A stretch of 11,547 nt of DNA from CAYLUN01 sp964386865 (GTDB lineage Bacteria > Verrucomicrobiota > Kiritimatiellia > RFP12 > UBA1067): the NCBI GenBank assembly GCA_964386865.1, contig CAYLUN010000137.1, positions 1 through 11,547 on the forward strand, read 5' to 3'. The notes beneath the pieces are model-generated. The model saw nothing but the letters and a program-made list of their open reading frames with translations. It made no database searches and was not told where the DNA came from. Shown piece after piece: positions 1 to 6,000 of this stretch. Positions within the stretch are counted from its first letter, which is position 1, and the number at the start of each line of letters is the position of its first letter. The position numbers and the translations under genes are program-made.

Positions 1-1274
1 CGGCGGCAGGCGGCGGCGACGCCGTCCACGCAGAAGCGCCACTCCGCTTCGTCGAGGAAGAGCCGGTCGAAGGCGAGCGGCGTGTTGGGCATGCGCACGA
101 GCCGGCCGAAGCTGAACACGACGCGCGTGCAGGCGCTGGGCGCGCTGAGCCAGCCGCGCAGGCGCGAGCAGAAGTCGGCAAAGGCCGCGAGGTCTTCAGG
201 CGTCTCATGCGCGGTGAGGATGTAGAAGAGCTTGATTTCGCGCACGCGGCGGTCGAGCAGGGCTTTGACGGCGGCGGCGATCTCGCCGTCCGAGAGGGAT
301 TTGCAGAGGAAGGCGCGCAGGCGGGCGCTGACGCCCTCGATGCCGAACGTGTAGGAGCTCTTGCCGGCGGCGCGCTCGAGGTCGACAACCTGCGGGCAGG
401 CGGCGATGCCGTCGGCGCGCTGGCTCTTGAACGAGACGGTGTCGAAGAGGCGGGCGCACGGCTCGACGAGCGCGGCGAGGCTGGCGTAGGTGTTGAGGTT
501 GAAGGCGTCCAGCTCGACGGTGCGTGCGCCGCGGGCGGCCTTGAGGCTGCGGGCCTGCTCGAGGAGCCCTGCGACGGGGAACTCGCGGTAGGGCTTGCGC
601 TCGTAGCCCTCGAAGCAGAAGGAGCAGAAGGCGGCGCAGCCCGCGCCGACGGCGAGGCGGGCGGTGCCTGCGGCTTCGACGTCCGGCAGAGGCTGGGGCG
701 CGGCGGGCGGGGGCGCGCCGCGTGCGACGGCCTGCCGGACCGGCGAGGCGGGGAGCGCGCCGGTGACCCAAAAGCCGTCGAGTCCTGCGGCTGCTGTGAC
801 GAGTCGCTCGCGCTTGGCGCCTGTGGCGGCGCGCCAGCAGCGGAGAAAGGCGGGCAGCGCGTCCTCGGCCTCGCCGAAAAAGAGCGCGTCGGGCACGGCG
901 GCGCCGTCGGGGCGCACGAGGCATTGGGCTGCGAAGGCGTTCGAGCCGCCGAGAAGGACGGGGGGGAAGGTGTCGGGACGCTCGCTCGCCCACGGCGCGA
1001 CGCCGCTGGCGTGCAGCAGCCAAGGCAGGTTGAGAGCCTCCTGCACGAAGGAGTTGGTGGCGAGGATCAGGTCGAACGCCGACCAGTCGCGCCCGGTGAA
1101 GAGCCCGCTGACGCGCGGGCTGCGCTTGGGCGGCAAGAAGGCGAAGTCGACCTCCGCGTCAGGCGCGGCGGCGAGCGCGAGGTCGGCCAGCACGCGGTGC
1201 GTAGAGGAAGCGGCCGTGTCGCGGCTGCTGGAAAGGCGCAGAAGGAGGATGGATGGAGGGGTGGAGCGGTTCAA
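1..1274 (-). CDS. Radical SAM protein with B12-binding-like N-terminal domain (3' end outside window)
   Basis: The frame is open from the lipoprotein stop at 1348 down to base 1 and continues off the window. Counting from a TTG at 1274, residues 213, 217 and 220 form CAAFCSFC, the CxxxCxxC motif that binds the radical SAM [4Fe-4S] cluster, followed by FEGYERKPYREF. Further on, YTFGIEGVSARLRAFL and EIKLFYILTAHETPEDL are typical TIM-barrel strands of the family. The N-terminus (ILLLRLSSSRD, VLLGGSNAFA, ALFFGEAEDALPAFL) resembles the Rossmann-like B12-binding domain of such proteins, but I see no DxHxxG cobalamin motif, so B12 binding is doubtful. The substrate is unknown. The start is uncertain: no in-frame ATG and no good Shine-Dalgarno exist, and TTG 1274 lies inside a GGTTCA repeat. 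TTG 1337 is an alternative. It probably follows the lipoprotein genes in one transcript. Confidence 0.82.
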   Translation of the reverse strand, partial: MNRSTPPSILLLRLSSSRDTAASSTHRVLADLALAAAPDAEVDFAFLPPKRSPRVSGLFTGRDWSAFDLILATNSFVQEALNLPWLLHASGVAPWASERPDTFPPVLLGGSNAFAAQCLVRPDGAAVPDALFFGEAEDALPAFLRCWRAATGAKRERLVTAAAGLDGFWVTGALPASPVRQAVARGAPPPAAPQPLPDVEAAGTARLAVGAGCAAFCSFCFEGYERKPYREFPVAGLLEQARSLKAARGARTVELDAFNLNTYASLAALVEPCARLFDTVSFKSQRADGIAACPQVVDLERAAGKSSYTFGIEGVSARLRAFLCKSLSDGEIAAAVKALLDRRVREIKLFYILTAHETPEDLAAFADFCSRLRGWLSAPSACTRVVFSFGRLVRMPNTPLAFDRLFLDEAEWRFCVDGVAAACR

Positions 1275-1304
1275 AGGTTCACGGTTCAGCGGTTGGGAGA
1301 GGTT
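1268..1304. repeat. Short direct repeats GGTTCA, period 7-8
   Basis: GGTTCA occurs at 1268-1273, 1276-1281 and 1283-1288, followed by partial GGTT copies at 1291 and 1301. The array fills the junction between the lipoprotein stop at 1348 and the radical SAM reading frame. On the coding strand it reads as TGAACC units. It is in the same style as, but different in sequence from, the heptamer array at 7777-7839. I see no protein-coding reason for it. Confidence 0.6.
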
Positions 1305-1347
1305 AGAAAGCGGGATTGGAAACTTAAGGCCGGACAAGAAGGTGGCG

Positions 1348-3906
1348 CTAGTCGCGGAGTAGGGGGAGGAAGAGAAGGTCAAGGGAGGCCTTGCCCTCGC
1401 GGGATTTCTCGTAGCGGTAGAAGCGCCAGAGAAAGGAGGTCTTGCGGAAGCCGTCGGCATGGGTGTCGTGCGTGATGAACGGGAAGAGGTCAACGCTGAC
1501 GTCGCCGCTGCGCCGCTCGTAGTGCCAAACGCGCCAGAGGATGCGGCGGCGCTCATAGTCGAGGGGCGCTGATCCGGCTGGTGCGGAGGACTCCCGCTTG
1601 GTGTCGTAGAGGATCAATAGGGCCATGGAGGTGGAGCTGTCGCTCAGCACGGAGCCGTCCGGGCGCTTCTCGCCACGTGACGTGCTCATCCAAATGGGGA
1701 AGACGCCGCTGGACGCTTGAGTCGTTATGCGATCTCCCTGCTTCTTGCGGGCGGTCCACGCGTCGTGGCGCATGCGCTCGATCACGTTCGTCCCGACAGG
1801 CGGCGCCTCGCCTCGCGGCGCGTAAGTCGCGGTCACGCCGCTGCTGGAATAGCCGAGGATCATGCCGTACGTGTCGCGCGAGTAGCCCTCGGTTCGTGTG
1901 CCGCAGTCGTCGACTCGGTTGGAGAAAGTCTGATAGGATCGGCTGTACAAGGGAAAGAAGCCTGACTCGGTTGAGAGGGTATCGCTGGTGCGGGTCTTGC
2001 TGCGGGTCTGCGACGCATAGCCGAGCAGCAGGAACTGGGTCGAGTAGTCGGCCCGATCCGCGTATTCCCGGTGGCTGTAAAGCGGAAAGAACCAGCCGCC
2101 CTGGGTTGCTCCGGTTCGGACGCCGAGCAGCGGCGTGAGCGGGTACCAGTAGCCGCTGGGCGCGCTCGCGTCGGGGTCGTTCCAGCCGAACAGCGGAGTG
2201 TACAGACTTTTCGCGCGCTGGCTATAGGTGTAGAGTGGAAGCAGGTGCCCGGAGCGGACACCGCTCCTGCGCTGCTCAGAAAACAGGCCCAGCAGCGCAT
2301 AGAAATCGCTCTCGCTCTGGCTCCAGGCGTGCCAGGCGAGGAGGAACGGCAGCGCGCCCCAGCCGTCTACGACGTTGTCCGAGTTGCTCTCCTTATACGC
2401 GTAAACCGGCGAGAAGAAGCCGTGCTCCTGCCGTGTTCGCCAGGACCAGGCCAGGGGCCAGGGGTAGCCCGCATACGTGACGTCCGCTTTTGGATAATGG
2501 TAGCGGCCGAAAAGGGCCACGCGCCAAGCTTCCGCCTCCGTCCCGGCGCGGTACTGTGCGAGCGGCCCGAGCAGCCAGTAGCCGGTATCGTTCGTCTTCC
2601 AGGTGTGCCAAGATAGCAGTGGCGGGAGCATTGAAAAGCCGCCGGATGAGCCGTTTGCGCTGTCTTCCTGGTAGGCGTAGAGGGGGGTGAAGAGTCCGTG
2701 TTCCCGCCGCGTCTGCCACGAGAAGAACAGGGGCCAGGGGTAACCGGAATAGGTGGCGTCTTCCCTCGGGAAGTAGTAGCGGCCGAAAAGTGTCGCGTGC
2801 CACGCGACGGCCTCGCTTCCCGTGCGGTAGTGAGCCAGCGGGCCGAACAGCCAGAACGCGTCGTCGTTCTTCGACCAGGAGTGCCAAGACAGCAGCAGGG
2901 GCGAAACGGAGCGGCCGCAGGGGGCGTCGCCGCCCACACGTTCCTCACGCGCGTAGAGCGGGGTGAAGAGCCCGCGCTCTCTGCGCGTCTCCCATGAGAA
3001 CAAAAGGGGCCACGGAAAGCCCGTGTAGGTGGAGCCGTCGCGCGGGCAGTGATAGCGGCCGAAGAGCGCGGCGTGCCACGCCTCCATGTCCGCCCCGGTG
3101 CGGTAGCGCGCGAGCGGCCCGCACAGCCAGAGGTCGTCGTCGCTCGTGCTCCACGTGCGAAGCGAGAGCAGCGGCGGAATCGCCGCCCAGCCCTCTGACA
3201 GGTCGCCGTCTGAATACTCGCTTCGGGCGTAGAGCGGGGTGACGTACCCGGACTCTTTCTTGTCGCGCCAAGAAAATGCGAGCGGGTAGGGGTAGCCGGC
3301 GTAATCGGTTTCGGCGTCATCGTCGCGGTAGTGGCTGAAGAGCGTGACGTGCCAGCCGGAGCGGTGTTTAGAGCTGTAGAAGCGGGACAGGGGCCCGCCC
3401 AGCCAGTAGTCGTGCTCGGTGAATTCGCCCTTCTCCCACTCGCTGTGCCGGATATACCAGAGCGGCAGGAGGGTGTTGAGCTCGTCCTCGTAATGCCAGA
3501 AGAGGGGGAAGAAGACGTGGTAGTCTTGCTGGGCGTCGCCGGGCCGCTTGGTCTCGCCCCAATAATAGGGAAACAGGCGGTTGGCGTGCTTGCGCGTGTT
3601 GATCTGGCCCAGCGGCCAAAGGACGTTGTGCTCCCAGTAGTCGCGGGTGTCGCCGTAGGCCGAGTAGAGGGGGCGGACGGCGACATGTTCTTCGGTTTGC
3701 TCGTAGAGGGGCCAGAGCACGGAGAGGGCGGGGGCGCGGTAATAGGCAAGGGGCCAGACGTTCACGCGGCCTTCGTCGGCGCCGGGCACATTGATTTCAT
3801 ACTCGCCCGTATAGAAGGGCGTGCCCTTCATCTCGCGCGAGCTGCAGCCGCTCAGCAAGAGGGCTGCCGACAGTAAGAAAGGCAGGGCGCGTGACCATAT
3901 TTTCAT
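1348..3906 (-). CDS. Large repeat-containing lipoprotein, unrecognised family (paralogue A)
   Basis: This 852-residue protein begins with a basic N-terminus, a hydrophobic stretch and the lipobox LLLSGC, so Cys21 should be lipidated. With Ser at +2, outer-membrane sorting is likely. Residues 22-164 share the family N-terminus (EMKGTPFY, WPLAYYRAPALSV, EEHVAVRP). Residues 165-532 are four tandem copies of exactly 92 residues. Residues 533-852 carry further YTPLFGW, GYWYPLTPL and FFPLYSR segments and end in a conserved tail (LDYERRRILWRVWHYERR, VDLFPFITHDTHADG). About 30 short aromatic strands centred on PL recur (WPLAYY, TPLYAR, FFPLYS), suggesting a repetitive beta structure. That is inference. 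It follows paralogue B by 63 bp but has its own promoter. No enzymatic motif is seen and the function is unknown. Confidence 0.88.
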   Translation of the reverse strand: MKIWSRALPFLLSAALLLSGCSSREMKGTPFYTGEYEINVPGADEGRVNVWPLAYYRAPALSVLWPLYEQTEEHVAVRPLYSAYGDTRDYWEHNVLWPLGQINTRKHANRLFPYYWGETKRPGDAQQDYHVFFPLFWHYEDELNTLLPLWYIRHSEWEKGEFTEHDYWLGGPLSRFYSSKHRSGWHVTLFSHYRDDDAETDYAGYPYPLAFSWRDKKESGYVTPLYARSEYSDGDLSEGWAAIPPLLSLRTWSTSDDDLWLCGPLARYRTGADMEAWHAALFGRYHCPRDGSTYTGFPWPLLFSWETRRERGLFTPLYAREERVGGDAPCGRSVSPLLLSWHSWSKNDDAFWLFGPLAHYRTGSEAVAWHATLFGRYYFPREDATYSGYPWPLFFSWQTRREHGLFTPLYAYQEDSANGSSGGFSMLPPLLSWHTWKTNDTGYWLLGPLAQYRAGTEAEAWRVALFGRYHYPKADVTYAGYPWPLAWSWRTRQEHGFFSPVYAYKESNSDNVVDGWGALPFLLAWHAWSQSESDFYALLGLFSEQRRSGVRSGHLLPLYTYSQRAKSLYTPLFGWNDPDASAPSGYWYPLTPLLGVRTGATQGGWFFPLYSHREYADRADYSTQFLLLGYASQTRSKTRTSDTLSTESGFFPLYSRSYQTFSNRVDDCGTRTEGYSRDTYGMILGYSSSGVTATYAPRGEAPPVGTNVIERMRHDAWTARKKQGDRITTQASSGVFPIWMSTSRGEKRPDGSVLSDSSTSMALLILYDTKRESSAPAGSAPLDYERRRILWRVWHYERRSGDVSVDLFPFITHDTHADGFRKTSFLWRFYRYEKSREGKASLDLLFLPLLRD
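1441..1563 (-). repeat. Near-identical 3' segment shared with paralogue B (4063-4185)
   Basis: Aligned at a constant offset of 2622 bp, these 123 bases differ from 4063-4185 at only 6 positions. Most of those changes are silent, and only one residue differs (Ser versus Asn). The immediately downstream coding sequence (1381-1440 against 4003-4062) is clearly more diverged. This pattern suggests recent gene conversion or very strong constraint on the C-terminal tail. Confidence 0.75.
2311..3414 (-). repeat. Four tandem 276-bp (92-residue) coding repeats in paralogue A
   Basis: The units are 3139-3414, 2863-3138, 2587-2862 and 2311-2586 (residues 165-256, 257-348, 349-440 and 441-532). All four are exactly 92 residues long with no gaps. 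Shared positions include WL.GPL at 4-9, W at 21, LF at 25-26, the Y/F-P-W/Y-PL..SW block at 41-49, the TPLYA-type block at 59-63 and the PLLSW-type block at 80-85. Units 2 to 4 resemble each other most (ALFGRYH, GYPWPL, RREHGLFTPLYA), while unit 1 is more like the single unit of paralogue B. This fits expansion from one ancestral unit by in-frame duplication. Confidence 0.85.
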
Positions 3907-3941
3907 GTTTATATTTTAGGGCTGGCGCGCAAACGTGTCAA
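3907..3941 (-). promoter_or_regulatory. Promoter abutting the start codon of paralogue A (leaderless)
   Basis: Read on the minus strand, TTGACA (3941-3936), a 17-bp spacer and TAAAAT (3918-3913) form a near-consensus sigma-70 promoter. Only six bases (ATAAAC) separate the -10 from the ATG at 3906, so transcription should begin at or next to the start codon. No Shine-Dalgarno is visible. The promoter lies between the stop of paralogue B at 3970 and this gene. Confidence 0.68.
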
Positions 3942-3969
3942 ACGGTAATCGGGCGCGGGCGACGTGAAG

Positions 3970-5649
3970 TCAGTCGCGGCGGACAGGGACGAAGAGGATG
4001 TCGAGGGACGTCTTCCCGTCGCTGGCCGTCTCATGGCGGTAGAGGCGCCAGAGGAGTGACGTTTTGCGGAAGCCGTCGGCGTGGGTGTCGTGCGTGATGA
4101 ACGGGAAGAGGTCGACGCTGACGTCGCCATTGCGCCTCTCGTAGTGCCAAACGCGCCAGAGGATGCGGCGGCGCTCATAGTCGAGCGCGGGCGTGCTGCC
4201 GTTTGCGGCGACGCTGTTGCGCTTGGTGTCATAGAGGGCGAGGAGCAGGGACGACTCATCTGCCGCGCTGAGCGTCGAGCCGTCGAGCCGTGTCTTGGCG
4301 CGAGTCTCGGAGCCCCACAGCGGGAAGAGTCCGCTGTCGGTCGCCGTCATGTGGTAGTCGCCTGGGGTGTCGGCGTTTGGGGACGGCGAGCGGCTTGTTG
4401 TGCGGCGCTCCTCGGACCAGTGGACGAGCAGGTGCCGGGCGATGTAGCTGACGCTCTCTGTTGTGGTCTTGGCCTTGGGCTCGCGTCTGGTCGAGGAGTA
4501 GACCGAGCGGCTGAAGAGCGGGAAGAAGCCGAGCTGGGTGCTCTCCGAGGCGTGGTCTTTCCATGCGCCGATGGTGTGTTCGGCGCTGCCCAGCGCGAGA
4601 AACCGCGTCCGATAGGTTCCGTTGGTGGCGTCGGCCCGGTGGCTGAAGAAGGGGAAGAGCCAACCGCCGCGGTGCGCGCCGGTGCGGATGCCGGCGAGCG
4701 GGGTGAATGGGTACCAGTAGCCGTCGGGGTCTTGCCGGTCGGGCTTGTCCCAGCCGACGAGCGGGGTGAGCAGAAGCTGGTCGCGGGTGTCGTAGGCGCA
4801 GAGCGGGAGGAGCCAGCCGCTGCGGTCGTCGCCGCTGCGGCTCCGGTGGTAGAGGCCGAGGGCGGCGGTGAGGTCTTGGGTGTCGCCTTGTCGGCGACGC
4901 CAGGAAAGAAGGAGCGGGAGCGCGTCCCAGCCGTCGCGCACCTCCGGCTTGTCGCTCGACTCGTAAGCGTAGAGCGGGGTGAAGAGTCCGTGCGTCTTCT
5001 TGTCGCGCCAGGAAAAGAGCAGGGGCCACGGGTAGCCGGAGTAGCGGCTGCTGGACTTGGAATAGCGGTAGTCTCCGAAGAGCGTGGCGTGCCACTCGGT
5101 CGCGTCTGGCGTCACGTGATAGCGCAGCAAGGGCCAGAGCAGCCACAGGTCGCGGTCGGTGGCGGGCTCTTCGCCCGGGTTGCGGTGGTAAAGCCAGAGC
5201 GGAAAGAGCGAGTAGGTCTCGCGTTCGTTGTGCCACAGGAAAGGAAAGAGGACGAGGTAGTCCTGCGTGTGCTGGTCGGCGCTGCCCCAGCGGTCTTGGC
5301 CCCAGAAGCAGGGAAAGACGCGGTAGTCGCGCTCCTGCGTGTCGGCTTGGCAGAGGGGCCAGAGCAGGTTGTACTCCCAGTAGGCGTTGGTGCTGCCGTA
5401 GGCGGAGAAGAAGGGTCGGACCGCGACGTGCTCCTCGGTGTGCTCGAAGAGGGGCCAGGCTACGGAAAGGGCGGGCGCGCGGTAGTAGGCAAGCGGCCAG
5501 AGGTTGACGCGGCGCTCGTCGGCGTCGGGCACGTTGACCTCGTATTCGCCGGAGTAGAACGGCGTGCCCTTCATCTCGGGGGTCGCGCAGCCCCCGAGCA
5601 AGAGCGCGGCGGCGAACAGCGTGACGGAGAGGTGGCGTGGCGTTGTCAT
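3970..5649 (-). CDS. Repeat-containing lipoprotein, unrecognised family (paralogue B)
   Basis: This 559-residue protein has the lipobox LLLGGC, placing the lipidated Cys at residue 21 as in paralogue A, with Ala at +2. It aligns with paralogue A without gaps over about the first 100 residues (CATPEMKGTPFY, WPLAYYRAPALSVAWPLF, EEHVAVRPFFSAYG) and at the C-terminus (LDYERRRILWRVWHYERR, FITHDTHADGFRKTSLLWR). It has one 92-residue unit (166-257) where paralogue A has four. Between them lie GYWYPFTPLAGIRTGA and FFPLFSR segments that also match paralogue A. It is likely an outer-membrane or periplasm-facing lipoprotein, with no catalytic motif seen. The gene starts the minus-strand cluster and is divergent from the ilv operon. 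The ATG is fixed by the signal peptide and by a promoter directly in front of it. Confidence 0.88.
   Translation of the reverse strand: MTTPRHLSVTLFAAALLLGGCATPEMKGTPFYSGEYEVNVPDADERRVNLWPLAYYRAPALSVAWPLFEHTEEHVAVRPFFSAYGSTNAYWEYNLLWPLCQADTQERDYRVFPCFWGQDRWGSADQHTQDYLVLFPFLWHNERETYSLFPLWLYHRNPGEEPATDRDLWLLWPLLRYHVTPDATEWHATLFGDYRYSKSSSRYSGYPWPLLFSWRDKKTHGLFTPLYAYESSDKPEVRDGWDALPLLLSWRRRQGDTQDLTAALGLYHRSRSGDDRSGWLLPLCAYDTRDQLLLTPLVGWDKPDRQDPDGYWYPFTPLAGIRTGAHRGGWLFPFFSHRADATNGTYRTRFLALGSAEHTIGAWKDHASESTQLGFFPLFSRSVYSSTRREPKAKTTTESVSYIARHLLVHWSEERRTTSRSPSPNADTPGDYHMTATDSGLFPLWGSETRAKTRLDGSTLSAADESSLLLALYDTKRNSVAANGSTPALDYERRRILWRVWHYERRNGDVSVDLFPFITHDTHADGFRKTSLLWRLYRHETASDGKTSLDILFVPVRRD
4879..5154 (-). 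repeat. Single 92-residue unit in paralogue B
   Basis: Residues 166-257 match the 92-residue unit of paralogue A over its full length: WLLWPLLRY, EWHATLFGDY, YSGYPWPLLFSW, HGLFTPLYAY and LPLLLSW fall at the same unit positions. It is the single-copy counterpart of the fourfold array at 2311-3414 and may represent the ancestral state. Confidence 0.8.
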
Positions 5650-5684
5650 GTGAACAGCGTAGACGGATCACGGCGGTTTGTCAA
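5650..5684 (-). promoter_or_regulatory. Promoter abutting the start codon of paralogue B (leaderless)
   Basis: On the minus strand, TTGACA (5684-5679), a 17-bp spacer and TACGCT (5661-5656) lie six bases (GTTCAC) before the ATG at 5649. The -10 is weak, but the -35, spacer length and distance to the ATG are identical in geometry to the promoter of paralogue A. It is divergent from the ilv promoter, with 38 bp between the two -35 boxes. A run of seven A (5701-5707) sits between them. Confidence 0.55.
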
Positions 5685-5722
5685 AACGCGAATGAGGCGC
5701 AAAAAAAGGCGCAAGGCCCCGG

Positions 5723-5752
5723 TTGACAGGCGCGGGGCGTTCCGGTTATTCT
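5723..5752 (+). promoter_or_regulatory. Promoter of the ilv leader and operon
   Basis: TTGACA (5723-5728), an 18-bp spacer and TATTCT (5747-5752) predict a start site near 5759, just before the leader ORF ATG at 5764. An A-tract at 5701-5707 lies upstream of the -35 and could act like an UP element. The terminator at 5906-5937 and the ilvB start at 6001 lie downstream, so the RNA has a leader of roughly 240 nt. Confidence 0.65.
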
Positions 5753-5763
5753 ATACGCAACAG

Positions 5764-5865
5764 ATGAAAGCAGCCTCTTCCATCATGATTGTGAACAGCC
5801 TCCTCCTCGTTAGCGAGCGGGTTACGCCCGTATTCGGCTATGAGGTTGGTCAGGCGGGTTCCTGA
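5764..5865 (+). CDS. Leader peptide of the ilv operon (attenuation, putative)
   Basis: A 33-codon ORF starts about five bases after the predicted transcription start and ends at TGA 5863-5865. A second in-frame ATG at 5785 would give 26 residues, beginning MIVNSLLLVSERV. In that shorter form 9 of 26 residues are Ile, Leu or Val, including three consecutive CTC Leu codons and a GTT Val codon at 5800-5811. The stop codon lies at the end of the antiterminator strand (5853-5864), as expected for a translation-sensing attenuator. Known ilv leader peptides of Proteobacteria are similarly short and rich in branched-chain residues. No clear Shine-Dalgarno is seen, so near-leaderless initiation at 5764 is possible. 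Expression of the peptide is inferred. Confidence 0.6.
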   Translation: MKAASSIMIVNSLLLVSERVTPVFGYEVGQAGS

Positions 5866-5914
5866 CGGATGGAATCAGAGTGGTGATTTCAGACTGTGGA
5901 TACAGAAACCCGCC
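5853..5914 (+). promoter_or_regulatory. Antiterminator pairing of the ilv leader
   Basis: GGCGGGTT at 5853-5860 is the exact reverse complement of AACCCGCC at 5907-5914, which is most of the terminator 5' arm. After one mismatch, CTG 5862-5864 pairs with CAG 5903-5905, giving 11 of 12 pairs. This structure and the terminator cannot coexist. A competing local hairpin, GTCAGG (5849-5854) with CCTGAC (5861-5866), hides the same upstream strand and contains the leader stop codon. Confidence 0.6.
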
Positions 5915-5937
5915 GTTGAGCATAACGGCGGGTTTTT
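5906..5937 (+). terminator. Intrinsic terminator in the ilv leader (attenuator)
   Basis: A perfect 12-bp stem joins AAACCCGCCGTT (5906-5917) to AACGGCGGGTTT (5924-5935) around the loop GAGCAT. The 3' arm runs into five T (5933-5937). It lies between the ilv promoter and the ilvB start and after a short ORF only, so it most likely controls read-through into ilvB rather than ending an upstream gene. Confidence 0.85.
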
Positions 5938-5962
5938 GCGCATTGAAGGCGGCGAGTGAAAC

Positions 5963-5983
5963 GGATGGCCCGGCGGGCCGTCC
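5963..5983. repeat. GC-rich hairpin upstream of the ilvB start
   Basis: GGATGGCCC (5963-5971) pairs with GGGCCGTCC (5975-5983) around GGC, with one G-T wobble. It lies between the attenuator and the ilvB ribosome-binding region (GAGGG at 5992-5996). No T-run follows, so it is not a terminator. It may be a dispersed palindrome or affect ilvB translation. Confidence 0.55.
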
Positions 5984-6000
5984 CTACCGACGAGGGAAAC

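Noticed and set aside
205..1023. Arg-rich minus-strand frame, out of phase with the radical SAM frame
   Set aside because: It is extremely Arg/Ala/Pro-rich, a typical out-of-phase shadow in GC-rich DNA. The in-phase frame carries the real motifs.
207..1475. Plus-strand open frames over the radical SAM gene
   Set aside because: The minus-strand frame has the CxxxCxxC cluster and family motifs. The plus frames are low-complexity Gly/Ala/Arg shadows.
4081..5865. Long plus-strand open frame (594 codons) opposite paralogue B
   Set aside because: It is antisense to a gene with signal peptide, repeats and a paralogue. Its composition is a Val/Gly/Ala/Glu-rich shadow of GC-rich codons. Only its last 33 codons (5764-5865) are kept, as the leader ORF.
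5759..5940. T-box or metabolite riboswitch in the ilv leader
   Set aside because: I see no T-box core sequence or specifier stem. The short Leu/Val-rich ORF with its stop on the antiterminator strand explains the terminator better.
5956..6000. Earlier ilvB start (GTG 5956 or ATG 5965)
   Set aside because: The added residues would be translated from the hairpin at 5963-5983 and lack a better ribosome-binding site. GAGGG is placed for ATG 6001.
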